NCBI GenBank assembly: GCA_000830255.1
Contig: JQIT01000002.1
Span: 62,001-126,000 of the forward strand
Source of the DNA: Sulfuricurvum sp. PC08-66
Lineage (GTDB): Bacteria > Campylobacterota > Campylobacteria > Campylobacterales > Sulfurimonadaceae
Direction: 5' to 3'
DNA length: 64,000 nt
In this document: in pieces, positions 51,867 through 61,444 of the stretch
How the letters are laid out: each line of letters begins with the position of its first letter
Position numbering within the stretch: the stretch's first letter is position 1
Program-made: the position numbers and the translations under genes
Notes under the pieces: model-generated
Told to the model about the DNA's origin: nothing
Databases searched by the model: none
Seen by the model: the letters and a program-made list of their open reading frames with translations, nothing else

Positions 51867-52879
51867 TTTTGATACTTCTTCAAATACCATTCGATAGTCT
51901 TGACGATGCCTGTATCGAAGGTCTCATCAGCTCTCCACCCTAGCTCACGCTCAAGTTTTGTGGCATCGATAGCGTAGCGTCTATCGTGCCCTGCTCTATC
52001 CTCGACGAAAGTAATAAGCGTTTTGTAGCTTTTTTCCATGGGAACTTTTGCGTCCAAAATAGTGCATATGCTATCGACGATTTGCAAATTTGTGCGCTCG
52101 TTGCGTCCCCCAATATTGTAGGTCTCACCCGTTTTGCCTGTGTGATAGACGCTATCGATACCTTTGCAATGGTCTAGGACATAGAGCCAATCGCGGATAT
52201 TTTTGCCATCGCCATAAATAGGAATAGGACGACCTGCAAGAGCATTGCGAATGATAGTAGGGATAAGCTTCTCATCGTGCTGTTTGGGACCATAATTGTT
52301 AGAACAGTTGGTGATGACGGTATCGATACCGTAGGTTTCATGGTAAGCGCGTACAATCATGTCCGAGCTGGCTTTGCTTGCGCTGTAGGGAGAGTTGGGG
52401 GCGTAGGGCGTTTTTTCAGTGAAGAGATCACTTGGGTCAAGGCTGAGTGTCCCATAGACCTCATCGGTGCTGATGTGATGAAAACGGCATGTTTCGTACC
52501 CTTTTTTGTAGAGGCTTGGTTTGGTCAACCAATGTTTGTAGGCGACATCGATGAGGGTGTAGGTGCCATTGACATTGGTCTCGACAAAGACACCAGGGTT
52601 TTTGATAGAGTTGTCCACGTGCGATTCGGCCGCGAAATGTATGACACCACGAATATCGTATTCACGAAAAATGAACTCCACTAATTCACGGTTGCAAATA
52701 TCGCCTTGGATAAATTTGTAGCGTGGATTGCCTACGCATTCTGATAGGTTTTCAAGATTGCCTGCGTAGGTGAGCAAATCGAGATTGATGAGCGTATAGT
52801 CGGGATATTTCTTCAAAAAATAGGGGACGAAATTGCTCCCAATAAAGCCAGCGGTACCAGTAAGAAGTATATGTTTCAT
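51863..52879 (-). CDS. rmlB: RmlB, dTDP-glucose 4,6-dehydratase
   Basis: Second step of dTDP-L-rhamnose synthesis. The 338-residue SDR shows [18 protein letters not shown], the [11 protein letters not shown] catalytic Thr-Asp-Glu segment (near residue 138), [10 protein letters not shown] (Y-x3-K) and [14 protein letters not shown], all characteristic of RmlB. It overlaps rmlD by 4 bases and galE by 4 bases. The rml genes stand in the order A, C, D, B in the direction of transcription. Confidence 0.95.
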   Translation of the reverse strand: MKHILLTGTAGFIGSNFVPYFLKKYPDYTLINLDLLTYAGNLENLSECVGNPRYKFIQGDICNRELVEFIFREYDIRGVIHFAAESHVDNSIKNPGVFVETNVNGTYTLIDVAYKHWLTKPSLYKKGYETCRFHHISTDEVYGTLSLDPSDLFTEKTPYAPNSPYSASKASSDMIVRAYHETYGIDTVITNCSNNYGPKQHDEKLIPTIIRNALAGRPIPIYGDGKNIRDWLYVLDHCKGIDSVYHTGKTGETYNIGGRNERTNLQIVDSICTILDAKVPMEKSYKTLITFVEDRAGHDRRYAIDATKLERELGWRADETFDTGIVKTIEWYLKKYQK

Positions 52880-53742
52880 TTGCGTTCTCCTAAAATTGTG
52901 AGCATCTCATCCAAACTATCTTTCCAGTAGGGGATGGTTATAGCAAAGATTTTTTTGATTTTGGATTTGTCCAACACACTGTAGTGCGGACGTTTGGTAG
53001 GGGTGGGATACTCTTGCGACAGGAGCGGATGGATAGCGCATGAGAGCTTAGCCATGCGCATAATCTCCTTGGCAAAGTCGTACCAACTTGTCACGCCTTC
53101 ATTGGAGTAGTGATAAATTTCCACATCACGGCTCTCGATTTGAGGCAAAATCTCTAGCATCGCTCGCGCCAAATCTCTGGCATAGGTAGGCGTACCCACT
53201 TGGTCAAAAACGACACCTAGCGAAGTGCGCTCTTTGCCCAATCGCACCATCGTCTTGACGAAGTTCGCACCAAAACTACTGTAGACCCATGAGGTGCGCA
53301 AAATCAGGCTGTTAGCAGGATTGATAGCCAACATCGCCGCTTCACCATCGCATTTGCTCTGACCGTAAACGCCCATTGGATGTGTCGCATCGCTTTCGAT
53401 ATAGGGTCGATGATGCGTCCCATCGAAGACATAATCGGTAGAGATATGCACTAGCGTTATGCCTTTGGTTTTAGCAATATGTGCCAAATTTTTGACCGCT
53501 AGGTGATTAATAGCGTCGGCATTGTCAGGTTCGCTTTGTGCTTTATCCACTGCCGTATAGGCGGCACAGTTAAGAATAGCATCGATGGCATTGTCACCTA
53601 CGAATGCCTCTACTGCATTGATATCGCCAATATCGAGCGTGCCTCTATCGGTGAAGAAAAAGGTGTACTCGTATGCATTTGAGAGTGCGCGAAGCTCACT
53701 TCCCACTTGTCCATTGGCACCTGTGACAAGTACATTAGGCAT
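52876..53742 (-). CDS. rmlD: RmlD, dTDP-4-dehydrorhamnose reductase
   Basis: Last step of dTDP-L-rhamnose synthesis. The 288-residue SDR has VTGANGQVGSELRAL, the NCAAYTAVDKAQSEP segment, STDYVFDG with the catalytic Thr/Asp, and YGQSKCDGE (Y-x3-K near residue 132), followed by RTSWVYSSFGANFV. It overlaps rmlC by 8 bases and rmlB by 4 bases. Confidence 0.94.
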   Translation of the reverse strand: MPNVLVTGANGQVGSELRALSNAYEYTFFFTDRGTLDIGDINAVEAFVGDNAIDAILNCAAYTAVDKAQSEPDNADAINHLAVKNLAHIAKTKGITLVHISTDYVFDGTHHRPYIESDATHPMGVYGQSKCDGEAAMLAINPANSLILRTSWVYSSFGANFVKTMVRLGKERTSLGVVFDQVGTPTYARDLARAMLEILPQIESRDVEIYHYSNEGVTSWYDFAKEIMRMAKLSCAIHPLLSQEYPTPTKRPHYSVLDKSKIKKIFAITIPYWKDSLDEMLTILGERK

Positions 53743-54310
53743 AATAATTTACCCCATAGGTAAAGAGTGCTTGCGTCTCATGGAGTTTGGGTTGTGTTTT
53801 GTCTTTGGCTGAGAGATTGAGCAGTGATGCTTCGATACGCCAATCGATGCCCAACGACGCATCATCAAAAGCGATGCCTCTGTCGTTTTCGGGTGAGTAG
53901 TAGTTATCGACCTTGTAGGCGAAAATGGTCTCATCCTCTAGCACCACAAAACCGTGCGCAAAGCCTCGAGGTACGAGCAACTGACGCTTATTTGCACCGC
54001 TAAGCTCCACAGCGACATGCTGCCCAAAGGTGGGACTGCCCACACGAATATCGACAGCGACATCGAGCACACTTCCTTGGATAACACGCACGAGCTTGGT
54101 CTGTGCGGCGGGGGCTAGTTGGTAGTGCAATCCACGCAAAACACCGTGAGAGCTTTTGGATTCGTTGTCTTGACAAAAGGCAATTTTATAGCCCAAAAAT
54201 GCCTCGAGCTTATCCGCACGAAAGGTCTCGACAAAGTAACCACGCGAATCACCGTGTACCACTGGTTCTACGATGACGACATCAGGGATGGCTGTACGGA
54301 TAAATTTCAT
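53735..54310 (-). CDS. rmlC: RmlC, dTDP-4-dehydrorhamnose 3,5-epimerase
   Basis: A cupin epimerase of 191 residues, the normal length. Visible motifs: [10 protein letters not shown] near residue 22, [20 protein letters not shown] with the catalytic His of the HGVLRGLH block, [27 protein letters not shown] and the [13 protein letters not shown] loop. Overlaps rmlA by 4 bases and rmlD by 8 bases. Confidence 0.95.
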   Translation of the reverse strand: MKFIRTAIPDVVIVEPVVHGDSRGYFVETFRADKLEAFLGYKIAFCQDNESKSSHGVLRGLHYQLAPAAQTKLVRVIQGSVLDVAVDIRVGSPTFGQHVAVELSGANKRQLLVPRGFAHGFVVLEDETIFAYKVDNYYSPENDRGIAFDDASLGIDWRIEASLLNLSAKDKTQPKLHETQALFTYGVNYYA

Positions 54311-55197
54311 CGAATACCCCTAGGCTGTGCAGCACGACGCACGAGATACTGCCCGTATTGGTTTTTGGAGAGGGGTTTTGCAAGCTCGAGAAGCTTCTCT
54401 TGCGAAATGTATCCCATCTCGTAGGCTATCTCCTCAAGACAAGCGACTTTGAGTCCTTGACGGTTCTCGATGGTCTGAATAAAGCTACTCGCCTCCAACA
54501 AACTCTCATGCGTTCCCGTATCGAGCCACGCATAGCCACGCCCCATTAGCTCTACTTTGAGGCGCTTTTCTGTGAGATACATTTCGTTAAGCGTTGTAAT
54601 TTCAAGCTCCCCACGTGCAGAGGGCTTGACCGCTTTGGCTTTGGCGACAACATCCGCAGGGTAAAAATAGAGTCCTACTACAGCGTAATGGCTTTTAGGT
54701 TCTTTGGGTTTTTCCTCGATAGAGACGACATTGCCCGTAGCGTCAAACTCCGCCACACCGTAGCGTTCGGGGTCACTCACGTAGTAGCCAAAGACCGTTG
54801 CTTTGCCCTCTTCTTTGACATTTTTGACCGATTGCGCCAAAAGCTTGGTCAAACCGTGCCCATAAAAAATATTGTCACCCAAGACCAGACACGCATCCTC
54901 ACCCGCCAAAAAATCCTCACCCAACAAAAAGGCTTGCGCCAATCCATCGGGAGAGGGCTGTACCACATAGCTAAACGCCATCCCAATGTCGCTACCGTCG
55001 CCCAAAAGGTTTTGAAAAGAGGCTTGATCTTGGGGGGTGGTGATGATGAGTATCTCACGAATTCCTGCTAGCATCAATACGGAAAGCGGATAATAAATCA
55101 TCGGCTTGTCATAGATAGGAACAAGCTGTTTACTCACTCCCTTGGTGATAGGGTAGAGGCGTGTGCCACTTCCTCCTGCGAGAATGATACCCTTCAT
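54307..55197 (-). CDS. rmlA: RmlA, glucose-1-phosphate thymidylyltransferase
   Basis: Makes dTDP-glucose, committing to dTDP-rhamnose. In 296 residues: [43 protein letters not shown] with the metal-binding Asp near residue 108, [11 protein letters not shown] and [11 protein letters not shown], all RmlA hallmarks. AGGAG lies 6 bases before the ATG. A 55-base gap separates it from the PglF-type gene, so an internal promoter for the rml block is possible, although none is clear. Confidence 0.96.
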   Translation of the reverse strand: MKGIILAGGSGTRLYPITKGVSKQLVPIYDKPMIYYPLSVLMLAGIREILIITTPQDQASFQNLLGDGSDIGMAFSYVVQPSPDGLAQAFLLGEDFLAGEDACLVLGDNIFYGHGLTKLLAQSVKNVKEEGKATVFGYYVSDPERYGVAEFDATGNVVSIEEKPKEPKSHYAVVGLYFYPADVVAKAKAVKPSARGELEITTLNEMYLTEKRLKVELMGRGYAWLDTGTHESLLEASSFIQTIENRQGLKVACLEEIAYEMGYISQEKLLELAKPLSKNQYGQYLVRRAAQPRGIR

Positions 55198-55252
55198 AGG
55201 TACTCCTAAAATCTTTAAATTATTGTGTTATTTTATGCAAAGGGTGCTTTTT

Positions 55253-56995
55253 TCACGCTTTGTTATGCACAAACTCTGGCACTATCTCTTTAAGCTTTGC
55301 CAGACTTGCCGTAGCGTGTAGCTCCTCGATATCTGCTTGGAGCTTCTCAATAGGATAGTGCGTCGCTTTAGCTACAGTAATAGAATCATAAAGCGTATGT
55401 GCATCACTTTCATCGATGAGTAGCTCCTCATAGAGCTTCTCACCAGGGCGCAACCCTGTGAAGGTCACATCGATGGACTTGCCACTCAGCTCTATCATCT
55501 TGTGCGCCAAATCGACAATACGCACAGGCTCGCCCATATCGAGGATAAAAATCTCTCCCCCTTTGCCAATAGCACCCGCTTGGAGTACCAAGGCGCACGC
55601 TTCTGGAATGAGCATGAAATAGCGCGTAATATCAGGATGCGTTACCGTAATAGGTCCACCCCTGGCAATTTGCGCGCGAAACTTGGGTATGACACTACCA
55701 CTACTGCCTAGCACATTGCCAAAGCGCACAGCAACCACTTCGGTGCTTTGCGATGGGACATTTTGGACATAGAGTTCACAAACACGTTTGGTCGCGCCCA
55801 TCACATTGGTAGGGCGTACCGCTTTGTCTGTAGAGATGAGGACAAATTTTTCGACGCCATACGCAATCGATACATCGATAGCGTTTTTGGTCCCAATGAC
55901 ATTGTTGGTAATGGCGGTGGCGATATTCTCCTCTACCAAGGGCACATGTTTATACGCTGCGGCATGCAGGACAATTTGAGGTCGATAGAGTGCGAATACC
56001 TCCTCCAGCCGTGCCTTATCGACGACACTTTGCATGATAGGCACTATTGGTTTGCCTGCTAGCTCTTCGCAAATCGTATAGAGATTGTATTCGCTGTGGT
56101 CGAGCAAGATAAGCTTTTTGGCGCCCATCATCGCACATTGACGCGCTATCTCACTGCCAATGCTTCCACCTGCGCCTGTGATAAGCACCGTTTTGTTATT
56201 GATAAATTGCGCAATGGTATGCTGATCCAAATCTTTGGGGTGACGTGCCAAGAGGTCTTCGACCGAAATTTCGTGAAGCTTAGCACCGTAATCGAGATAC
56301 GCCGAGGCGATTTTGATCTCTTTGATACCCATGCGTTGTAACGCCCCATAAATGGTGCCAATCAGTATAGTCTCATCGACGATAGCCGCCTCGCACTCGA
56401 TACCTGAAGCCTCAAACTCGGCAAGTGTATAGACATCGACGCCATTGATTTTCATATGGCTGTACCCCTCATCGATGATGGCTACGGGGTGATAGGATGT
56501 CCCGCCAAGGGAACGCATGATGGTATTGGCTCTATCTGCTGTGGCGATGACGAGCGTATGCAAAGCGGCTACTTTTTGGTGGCGTACTTTTTCGAAATAG
56601 AGACGCTTGCTAGCACGAAGTACGAGTAACCCAAAAAGGGTCAAGAAAAATTCGATAGGTATCACAGAGCGGGGAATTGCAATGTGTGCATCGCGCATCA
56701 TATAGGCAAAAAGGACAAAAAGAAGCGTCGAAAACATCAGCACAGAGAGTATGCGCGACAAGTCATGAAACCCAAAGTGCCGCCAACTCATATCATAGAC
56801 TCTCGCCAAATAAAAGAGCGTTATGCGCAAAAAGACGAGAAAAACAATAGAGGGTACAATAGCATCAAAGTTTTGGTCAGGAATCTCAAAATCAAAGCGC
56901 AAGGCAAAAGCGACCGCCACAGAAACAGCGATGATAAGCGTATCGACCACCATAAAAAAGAGTCGACGTTTGAGCGTAGAGGGACGTAATATCAT
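55253..56995 (-). CDS. pglF: PglF/WbpM-type membrane nucleotide-sugar 4,6-dehydratase
   Basis: A 580-residue protein: four membrane helices in the first 140 residues, a CoA-binding-like linker domain, then an SDR domain with ITGAGGSIGSEIARQC, AAAYKHVPLVEENI, and the ISTDKAVRPTNVMGATKR segment in which Asp/Lys replace the usual Tyr of SDR catalysis. That signature belongs to UDP-GlcNAc 4,6-dehydratases (PglF, WbpM). Product would be UDP-4-keto-6-deoxy-GlcNAc for QuiNAc, FucNAc or bacillosamine. PglC, PglD and PglE are not seen here. ATG at 56995 overlaps the WecA-like gene (ATGA). Confidence 0.9.
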   Translation of the reverse strand: MILRPSTLKRRLFFMVVDTLIIAVSVAVAFALRFDFEIPDQNFDAIVPSIVFLVFLRITLFYLARVYDMSWRHFGFHDLSRILSVLMFSTLLFVLFAYMMRDAHIAIPRSVIPIEFFLTLFGLLVLRASKRLYFEKVRHQKVAALHTLVIATADRANTIMRSLGGTSYHPVAIIDEGYSHMKINGVDVYTLAEFEASGIECEAAIVDETILIGTIYGALQRMGIKEIKIASAYLDYGAKLHEISVEDLLARHPKDLDQHTIAQFINNKTVLITGAGGSIGSEIARQCAMMGAKKLILLDHSEYNLYTICEELAGKPIVPIMQSVVDKARLEEVFALYRPQIVLHAAAYKHVPLVEENIATAITNNVIGTKNAIDVSIAYGVEKFVLISTDKAVRPTNVMGATKRVCELYVQNVPSQSTEVVAVRFGNVLGSSGSVIPKFRAQIARGGPITVTHPDITRYFMLIPEACALVLQAGAIGKGGEIFILDMGEPVRIVDLAHKMIELSGKSIDVTFTGLRPGEKLYEELLIDESDAHTLYDSITVAKATHYPIEKLQADIEELHATASLAKLKEIVPEFVHNKA

Positions 56996-57954
56996 TGGAA
57001 ACCCTTTTTCTTCTCGATAGAGAGCAATACCAAAGCCCATACTACACTAGCCACACCCAAAGCCACACCTTGATTGGGTGCATAATAGAGTATCGCCAAA
57101 AGGAGCACATTGACTGCCATACCCGCGATGACGACCCTATCGTGCGCCCAGCCTGATTGCACCAGACGCTGATAGGCGTGTTTGCGGTGTGCTTGGGAGA
57201 GCTTCTCGCCTTTGCGCCATCGACGCAACAGTGTCACCGTGGCATCGACCCAAAAGAGTCCAAAGAGCACCACCCAACTCCACAAATTCGCACTCTCGAT
57301 AGTGGCATAGTAGAGCGTCAAAATAGCCACCGTATACCCCAAAAGCGTACTGCCCACATCGCCCATAAAGATTTTGGCCTTGTGCCAGTTCCAGAGTAAA
57401 AATCCAAGAACAGCAACAGCCAAAACGATGAAATGTGCTCCACCCCACAGCGCCCATGCCGCCAAAGCCAAAAATATCGCCTCACTCGCGGCGTACCCAT
57501 CGATACCGTCCAAAAAATTATAGAGATTCACAAACCACACGATAAGCAAAAAGGCAAAAATATTGACCACAAGAGGGTTTTCGATACGCACAAATCCCAT
57601 ATCGATAGCCCCCAATCCCCCCAACGTCCAAAGCCCACCTAGCGCCACAAGCGCTTGAACAAGCAATCGAAGCTTGGGGGATAAATCGTACAAATCATCC
57701 AGATAACTCACCATTGAGAGCACCACACCCACCATAAGCGCCCCAAAAAGTCTCGCATCTATAGCATCCGTAGCATACAAAATCCCAAGCCCCATGAACC
57801 ATGTCACGGCAATGGCGATACCACCACCGCGCGGTGTAGGCACTGTGTGCGAGCTACGGTCATTGGGAATATCCAAAATCGCTTTGCGTATGGCGTGCTC
57901 TTTGACCATGTAGGTGAGCACAAAAGAGAGAAGAAAAAGAAATAGATAAATCAA
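56992..57954 (-). CDS. WecA/MraY-family polyprenyl-phosphate HexNAc-1-phosphate transferase
   Basis: A 320-residue, about 10-helix initiating transferase. Landmarks: DIPNDRSSHTVPTPRGGGIAIA (residue 32 on), SYLDDLYDLSP with the Asp-Asp pair, NLYNFLDGIDGYAASE, FMGDVGSTLLG and HRKHAYQRLV. It starts the glycan by placing a HexNAc phosphate (perhaps QuiNAc or FucNAc, given the neighbouring PglF-type gene) on undecaprenyl phosphate. The start is taken as TTG at 57954 since AAAGGAG is 8 bases upstream; the GT2 stop lies just before it. The longer frame to 57984 also uses TTG and lacks such a site. Confidence 0.88.
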   Translation of the reverse strand: MIYLFLFLLSFVLTYMVKEHAIRKAILDIPNDRSSHTVPTPRGGGIAIAVTWFMGLGILYATDAIDARLFGALMVGVVLSMVSYLDDLYDLSPKLRLLVQALVALGGLWTLGGLGAIDMGFVRIENPLVVNIFAFLLIVWFVNLYNFLDGIDGYAASEAIFLALAAWALWGGAHFIVLAVAVLGFLLWNWHKAKIFMGDVGSTLLGYTVAILTLYYATIESANLWSWVVLFGLFWVDATVTLLRRWRKGEKLSQAHRKHAYQRLVQSGWAHDRVVIAGMAVNVLLLAILYYAPNQGVALGVASVVWALVLLSIEKKKGFQ

Positions 57955-57955
57955 A

Positions 57956-58798
57956 CTACACACTCCTTTTACTGTATTTTTCAATAGTTTTTTGATTTAT
58001 TTCTTTACGCTCACGATCAAAAAACCAACCCCATTTATTGAAATAATAAATCATAGACTTTATTTGCATCAACATTACTTTAAAACTTCTATATGCCTCT
58101 CTATTGTGTTCATGATAAATTTCAACTTTTGGATAATATATATTTTTCGCAACACGAAAAATGCGTCGAGACAAATCTGTATCTTCGGTATGCAAAAAAA
58201 TATTTTCATCAAAAATATTCACCTGCTTTAAAGTCTCTACACGTAAAAACATAAAACATCCCGACAAATAGGGAACCTCCAAAATTTCATTCATATCTGC
58301 AAATTTCATCATAAAAAAATCATCCATTTTTTGAAGAAAGCCAATTTTTATATAATTTAAAACAAATCTACCAAACCAATTCACTGGAGTAGGCAAAAGC
58401 TTGCACAATTGCTGATTCGTTCCATTCGGATATAAAACTCTAGGCATCACATTACCAATATGAGTATCACGATTCATAAAATAAAATATTTCATCTAAGA
58501 CATTTGAGCCAAAATAGATATCAGGATTTAGGACAACATGACAAGGAACATTCATCGCTATACTTTTACGCATTGCTATGTTGTGTCCAGCCCCATAGCC
58601 AATGTTAGCATTATTAAAAATATATTCGATTCTATCATCTGTTAAAGCCAACTTTTTCAGTGAATCCTCTTTTGAATTATCAATCAAAAAAAGCTTCACA
58701 TTTAATTGCGTAGAGAAGAAACTGCTTATGACTCTTTTTATTTGCTCTTCACTGTTATGATAAAGAACTATCGACGCAAAAATATCATATTTATTCAT
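57956..58798 (-). CDS. Glycosyltransferase family 2 protein, rhamnosyltransferase-like
   Basis: A 280-residue GT2 enzyme similar in form to WbbL-type rhamnosyltransferases: IVLYHNSEEQIKRVI, FLIDNSKED, NNANIGYGAGHNIAM near residue 68, HVVLNPDIYF (D-x-D-like site), LSGCFMFLRVETL and HTEDTDLSRRIF. Rhamnose is available from the rml genes. A+T rich and different in composition from the WecA-like gene one base further. Overlaps its upstream neighbour by 8 bases. Confidence 0.85.
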   Translation of the reverse strand: MNKYDIFASIVLYHNSEEQIKRVISSFFSTQLNVKLFLIDNSKEDSLKKLALTDDRIEYIFNNANIGYGAGHNIAMRKSIAMNVPCHVVLNPDIYFGSNVLDEIFYFMNRDTHIGNVMPRVLYPNGTNQQLCKLLPTPVNWFGRFVLNYIKIGFLQKMDDFFMMKFADMNEILEVPYLSGCFMFLRVETLKQVNIFDENIFLHTEDTDLSRRIFRVAKNIYYPKVEIYHEHNREAYRSFKVMLMQIKSMIYYFNKWGWFFDRERKEINQKTIEKYSKRSV

Positions 58799-59498
58799 GA
58801 ATATACCTTTTTATTAGATTCCATACAATTTGAAATCTCCACTTTAGTTTCTGCCATAAAGAAGTTTTTTTACCTGTATAGTTATTAGCATGCAATCGAT
58901 AGCTAAAAACTTTCTTATCTACAAATTCAACTTCACCATGTATGTAGGTAGAAAGACCCAGCCACATATCATGCATCGGTATTGACTTTGGAAAAGGCAA
59001 GACATATCGCAATAGCTCTCTAGTAAAAGCTACATTGCAGCCTATGAAACGATTTTTTAAAATATTATTCCACATTCCTTCACGTACATTCAAATATTGG
59101 AATAAATCCTCTTGAACAATCTCACCTTTTGAATCGATGCATACACCATTGTACATTCTAAGAGTTACTTTATCTATATCACTCTTAAAATCATTTCTTA
59201 TTTCAGCCAATTTGCTACTTGACCATACATCATCTTGATCGGATAAAACAATGATGTCTCCAGATGCATGTTTTATGGCATTTTCAAAATTAAATATTGG
59301 AGAAAAAAAAGTTTGTTTTTCAAAAAGTTTGATTTTGTTATTGTTATATGATTTTATAATACTAACAGTTTCATCCGTAGAGCTATCATCAGAAATAATT
59401 AGCTCGTCATTTTCACCTAATTGCGCCAAAATAGAATCAATTTGCTCTTTTAAGTATTTTTGACCATTGTAAGTAGCCATACAAACAGAGATTTTCAT
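58791..59498 (-). CDS. Glycosyltransferase family 2 protein
   Basis: A short 235-residue GT2 enzyme: ISVCMATYNGQKYLKEQIDSIL at the N-terminus, ISDDSSTDET, VLSDQDDVW (the D-x-D site near residue 90) and PMHDMWLGL. It resembles the rhamnosyltransferase-like GT2 proteins of O-antigen loci (RgpB/WbbL relatives). It overlaps both neighbours by 4–8 bases. Specificity not known. Confidence 0.86.
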   Translation of the reverse strand: MKISVCMATYNGQKYLKEQIDSILAQLGENDELIISDDSSTDETVSIIKSYNNNKIKLFEKQTFFSPIFNFENAIKHASGDIIVLSDQDDVWSSSKLAEIRNDFKSDIDKVTLRMYNGVCIDSKGEIVQEDLFQYLNVREGMWNNILKNRFIGCNVAFTRELLRYVLPFPKSIPMHDMWLGLSTYIHGEVEFVDKKVFSYRLHANNYTGKKTSLWQKLKWRFQIVWNLIKRYIHE

Positions 59499-60319
59499 AT
59501 CTCTTTTCCTTTTAGGTAATAGCTATAAAATATTTTAATAAAACTCAACATTCTGTATTTTAAAATAAGTCTCAACAACCTTCTTATAGGCGACCAAATA
59601 ACTTTTTTCTTTAGAGAAAGACCCAACTCTCTTGATGCGCTACAATAGTACCTAAACCGATTATACTCTCTAGCAAAATCCTTACCTTCATCTCCAGACA
59701 AAGTGTGCTCTAGATACAAATCAACCAAAACAATATTTTCATTAATCTCTTTATATTTTTCAATAAAATAAACATCACTAAAATCTAATTTCAATTTTTC
59801 ATTGTAGCCACCAATCTTTTGAAACGCGGCCATCGGAATCATCAATCCACTGTTGATTACAGATTTTCCATCCAAACTATAAAGCTCTTTGTAACCAAAC
59901 TCATTGAACCTTTGAGCCTTTCCAACAAAGTGATTTAAATATGCCGGTGAATATACTTTCGTCTTATTTTCATCACAAACAATAGGAGCGTAGATGTAAT
60001 CCTTTCCATATTTTTCATACAATAGAAAATATTTCTCTAGCATTGTAGTAGAAAATTTGCTATCTTGATCTAATAACAATAGTGCATCTACTCCTAGTTC
60101 TTTTGCTTTTTTGTAAGCTTGATTGTAGGCGCGACTAACACCACTATTTAAAGAATCATGTTCATAAAAAAGATTGGGGACCTCTGGTGCACTTTGCGCT
60201 ATCGGAGAGTTGTCGTAGACAAAAAGTGAAATTATATTTTCATACTCTTTTAAAAACAAAATATCGATGTCAAATACATTTTTTTTATATATAACGATGC
60301 AGACAAGAATCTTTTTCAT
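59495..60319 (-). CDS. Glycosyltransferase family 2 protein, rhamnosyltransferase-like
   Basis: A 274-residue GT2 enzyme with the rhamnosyltransferase-type core: VCIVIYKKNV, LFVYDNSP, NSGVSRAYNQAYKKA near residue 58, and LLLLDQDSKF (D-x-D site). LIPMAAFQKIGGYNE and DFSDVYFIEKYK are like the acceptor region of RfbF/WbbL-group transferases. A dTDP-rhamnose donor is plausible given the rml genes but not proven. Overlaps by 4 bases on both sides. Confidence 0.84.
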   Translation of the reverse strand: MKKILVCIVIYKKNVFDIDILFLKEYENIISLFVYDNSPIAQSAPEVPNLFYEHDSLNSGVSRAYNQAYKKAKELGVDALLLLDQDSKFSTTMLEKYFLLYEKYGKDYIYAPIVCDENKTKVYSPAYLNHFVGKAQRFNEFGYKELYSLDGKSVINSGLMIPMAAFQKIGGYNEKLKLDFSDVYFIEKYKEINENIVLVDLYLEHTLSGDEGKDFAREYNRFRYYCSASRELGLSLKKKVIWSPIRRLLRLILKYRMLSFIKIFYSYYLKGKEI

Positions 60320-61416
60320 TTTATATAGCCATCTAAGATTGAAGAGACTTTATCTACTGCTACATCAATGCTAAAATATTTTTTTGCTCGTTCATATGCA
60401 TTTTTCGTTATTTGCATTCTCAAAGCATCATCCAAGACAAGCATTTCAATTTTTTTTGACAACTCTATATAATCTCCAGATTGAAACAGCAAACCAGAGT
60501 TACTATCTTCAACTACTTCTGGAATTCCACCTACATTTGAAGCAACGACTGGAATGTAATTCACAAATGCTTCTAAAGCAACTAAAGAAAAAGTTTCATC
60601 AATTGATGTAACCAAAACAATATCTGTCAAATCATATATCTTTTTTGATTCAAAAACTTCACCATGAAAAGTAATATTATTCTGTGAGCTACTTTTTTCT
60701 ATATACGCATGGAGTTCATTTTCATAACTCTTGTCAGATGTTTTTCCAAAAAAATGTAAATGCACGTTATCAATACCTATTTTTCTCAACTCTTCACAAG
60801 CTTTTATTGCAAGCATTTGTGATTTATTTCTGTCAATTGTACCAATGACTGATATGTTTATAAAGCTCTCTTTTGATGTTTTCTTATTTTTCTCTTGAAT
60901 CTCTATTCCATTGTATATCACATTCATATTTGCATTTTTTCTAACAAAATATTTTAAAGATTCTTTTGCATAGTTTGAAACAACAACATACTCCGATGTA
61001 AATATGTCACTTATTTTTAAAAATACTTTATTCTTGCTTAAAAAAATTCTTCCTTCATGAACATGCACTATTGTAGCAATATTCATCATACCAGCTACTA
61101 CAACCTCTCCGAAATTCAAAATTGTATTTGCATAAACAAGCTTTGGCTTTATCTTTAGTAGTAAAAATAAAAATTGTACAAAGAATAAAACTCTTTTTAG
61201 TATTTTTTTTACGATTGTTTTTTTTGAATTCTTTTCAAGAAAGTGCAGCTCTACATTTTTATCTTTTAGCAATTTTGCTATATTTCCGCTGTTTGATGTA
61301 AACAACACATGTATGTTGTATTTATGTGTATAAGATAATTTTTCTACTATTCTATAGAGGCTAATTGTTGCCCCAGTATTATACGAATCGTGAAATATAA
61401 ATAATATTTTTTTCAC
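60316..61416 (-). CDS. Glycosyltransferase family 4 protein
   Basis: A 366-residue GT4 enzyme, the first structural gene of the cluster after the regulator. Visible: FIFHDSYNTGATISLYRIV at the N-terminus, HVHEGRIFLSK near residue 118, ISVIGTIDRNKSQMLAI, HGEVFESKKIYDLTDIVLVTS, and DETFSLVALEAFVNYIPVVAS with the E-x7-E pair. The start is GTG at 61416, 28 bases after the MarR-type gene. A+T rich. Confidence 0.86.
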   Translation of the reverse strand: MKKILFIFHDSYNTGATISLYRIVEKLSYTHKYNIHVLFTSNSGNIAKLLKDKNVELHFLEKNSKKTIVKKILKRVLFFVQFLFLLLKIKPKLVYANTILNFGEVVVAGMMNIATIVHVHEGRIFLSKNKVFLKISDIFTSEYVVVSNYAKESLKYFVRKNANMNVIYNGIEIQEKNKKTSKESFINISVIGTIDRNKSQMLAIKACEELRKIGIDNVHLHFFGKTSDKSYENELHAYIEKSSSQNNITFHGEVFESKKIYDLTDIVLVTSIDETFSLVALEAFVNYIPVVASNVGGIPEVVEDSNSGLLFQSGDYIELSKKIEMLVLDDALRMQITKNAYERAKKYFSIDVAVDKVSSILDGYIK

Positions 61417-61444
61417 AGTAACTTTTCAAATTGAAATTGAATTT

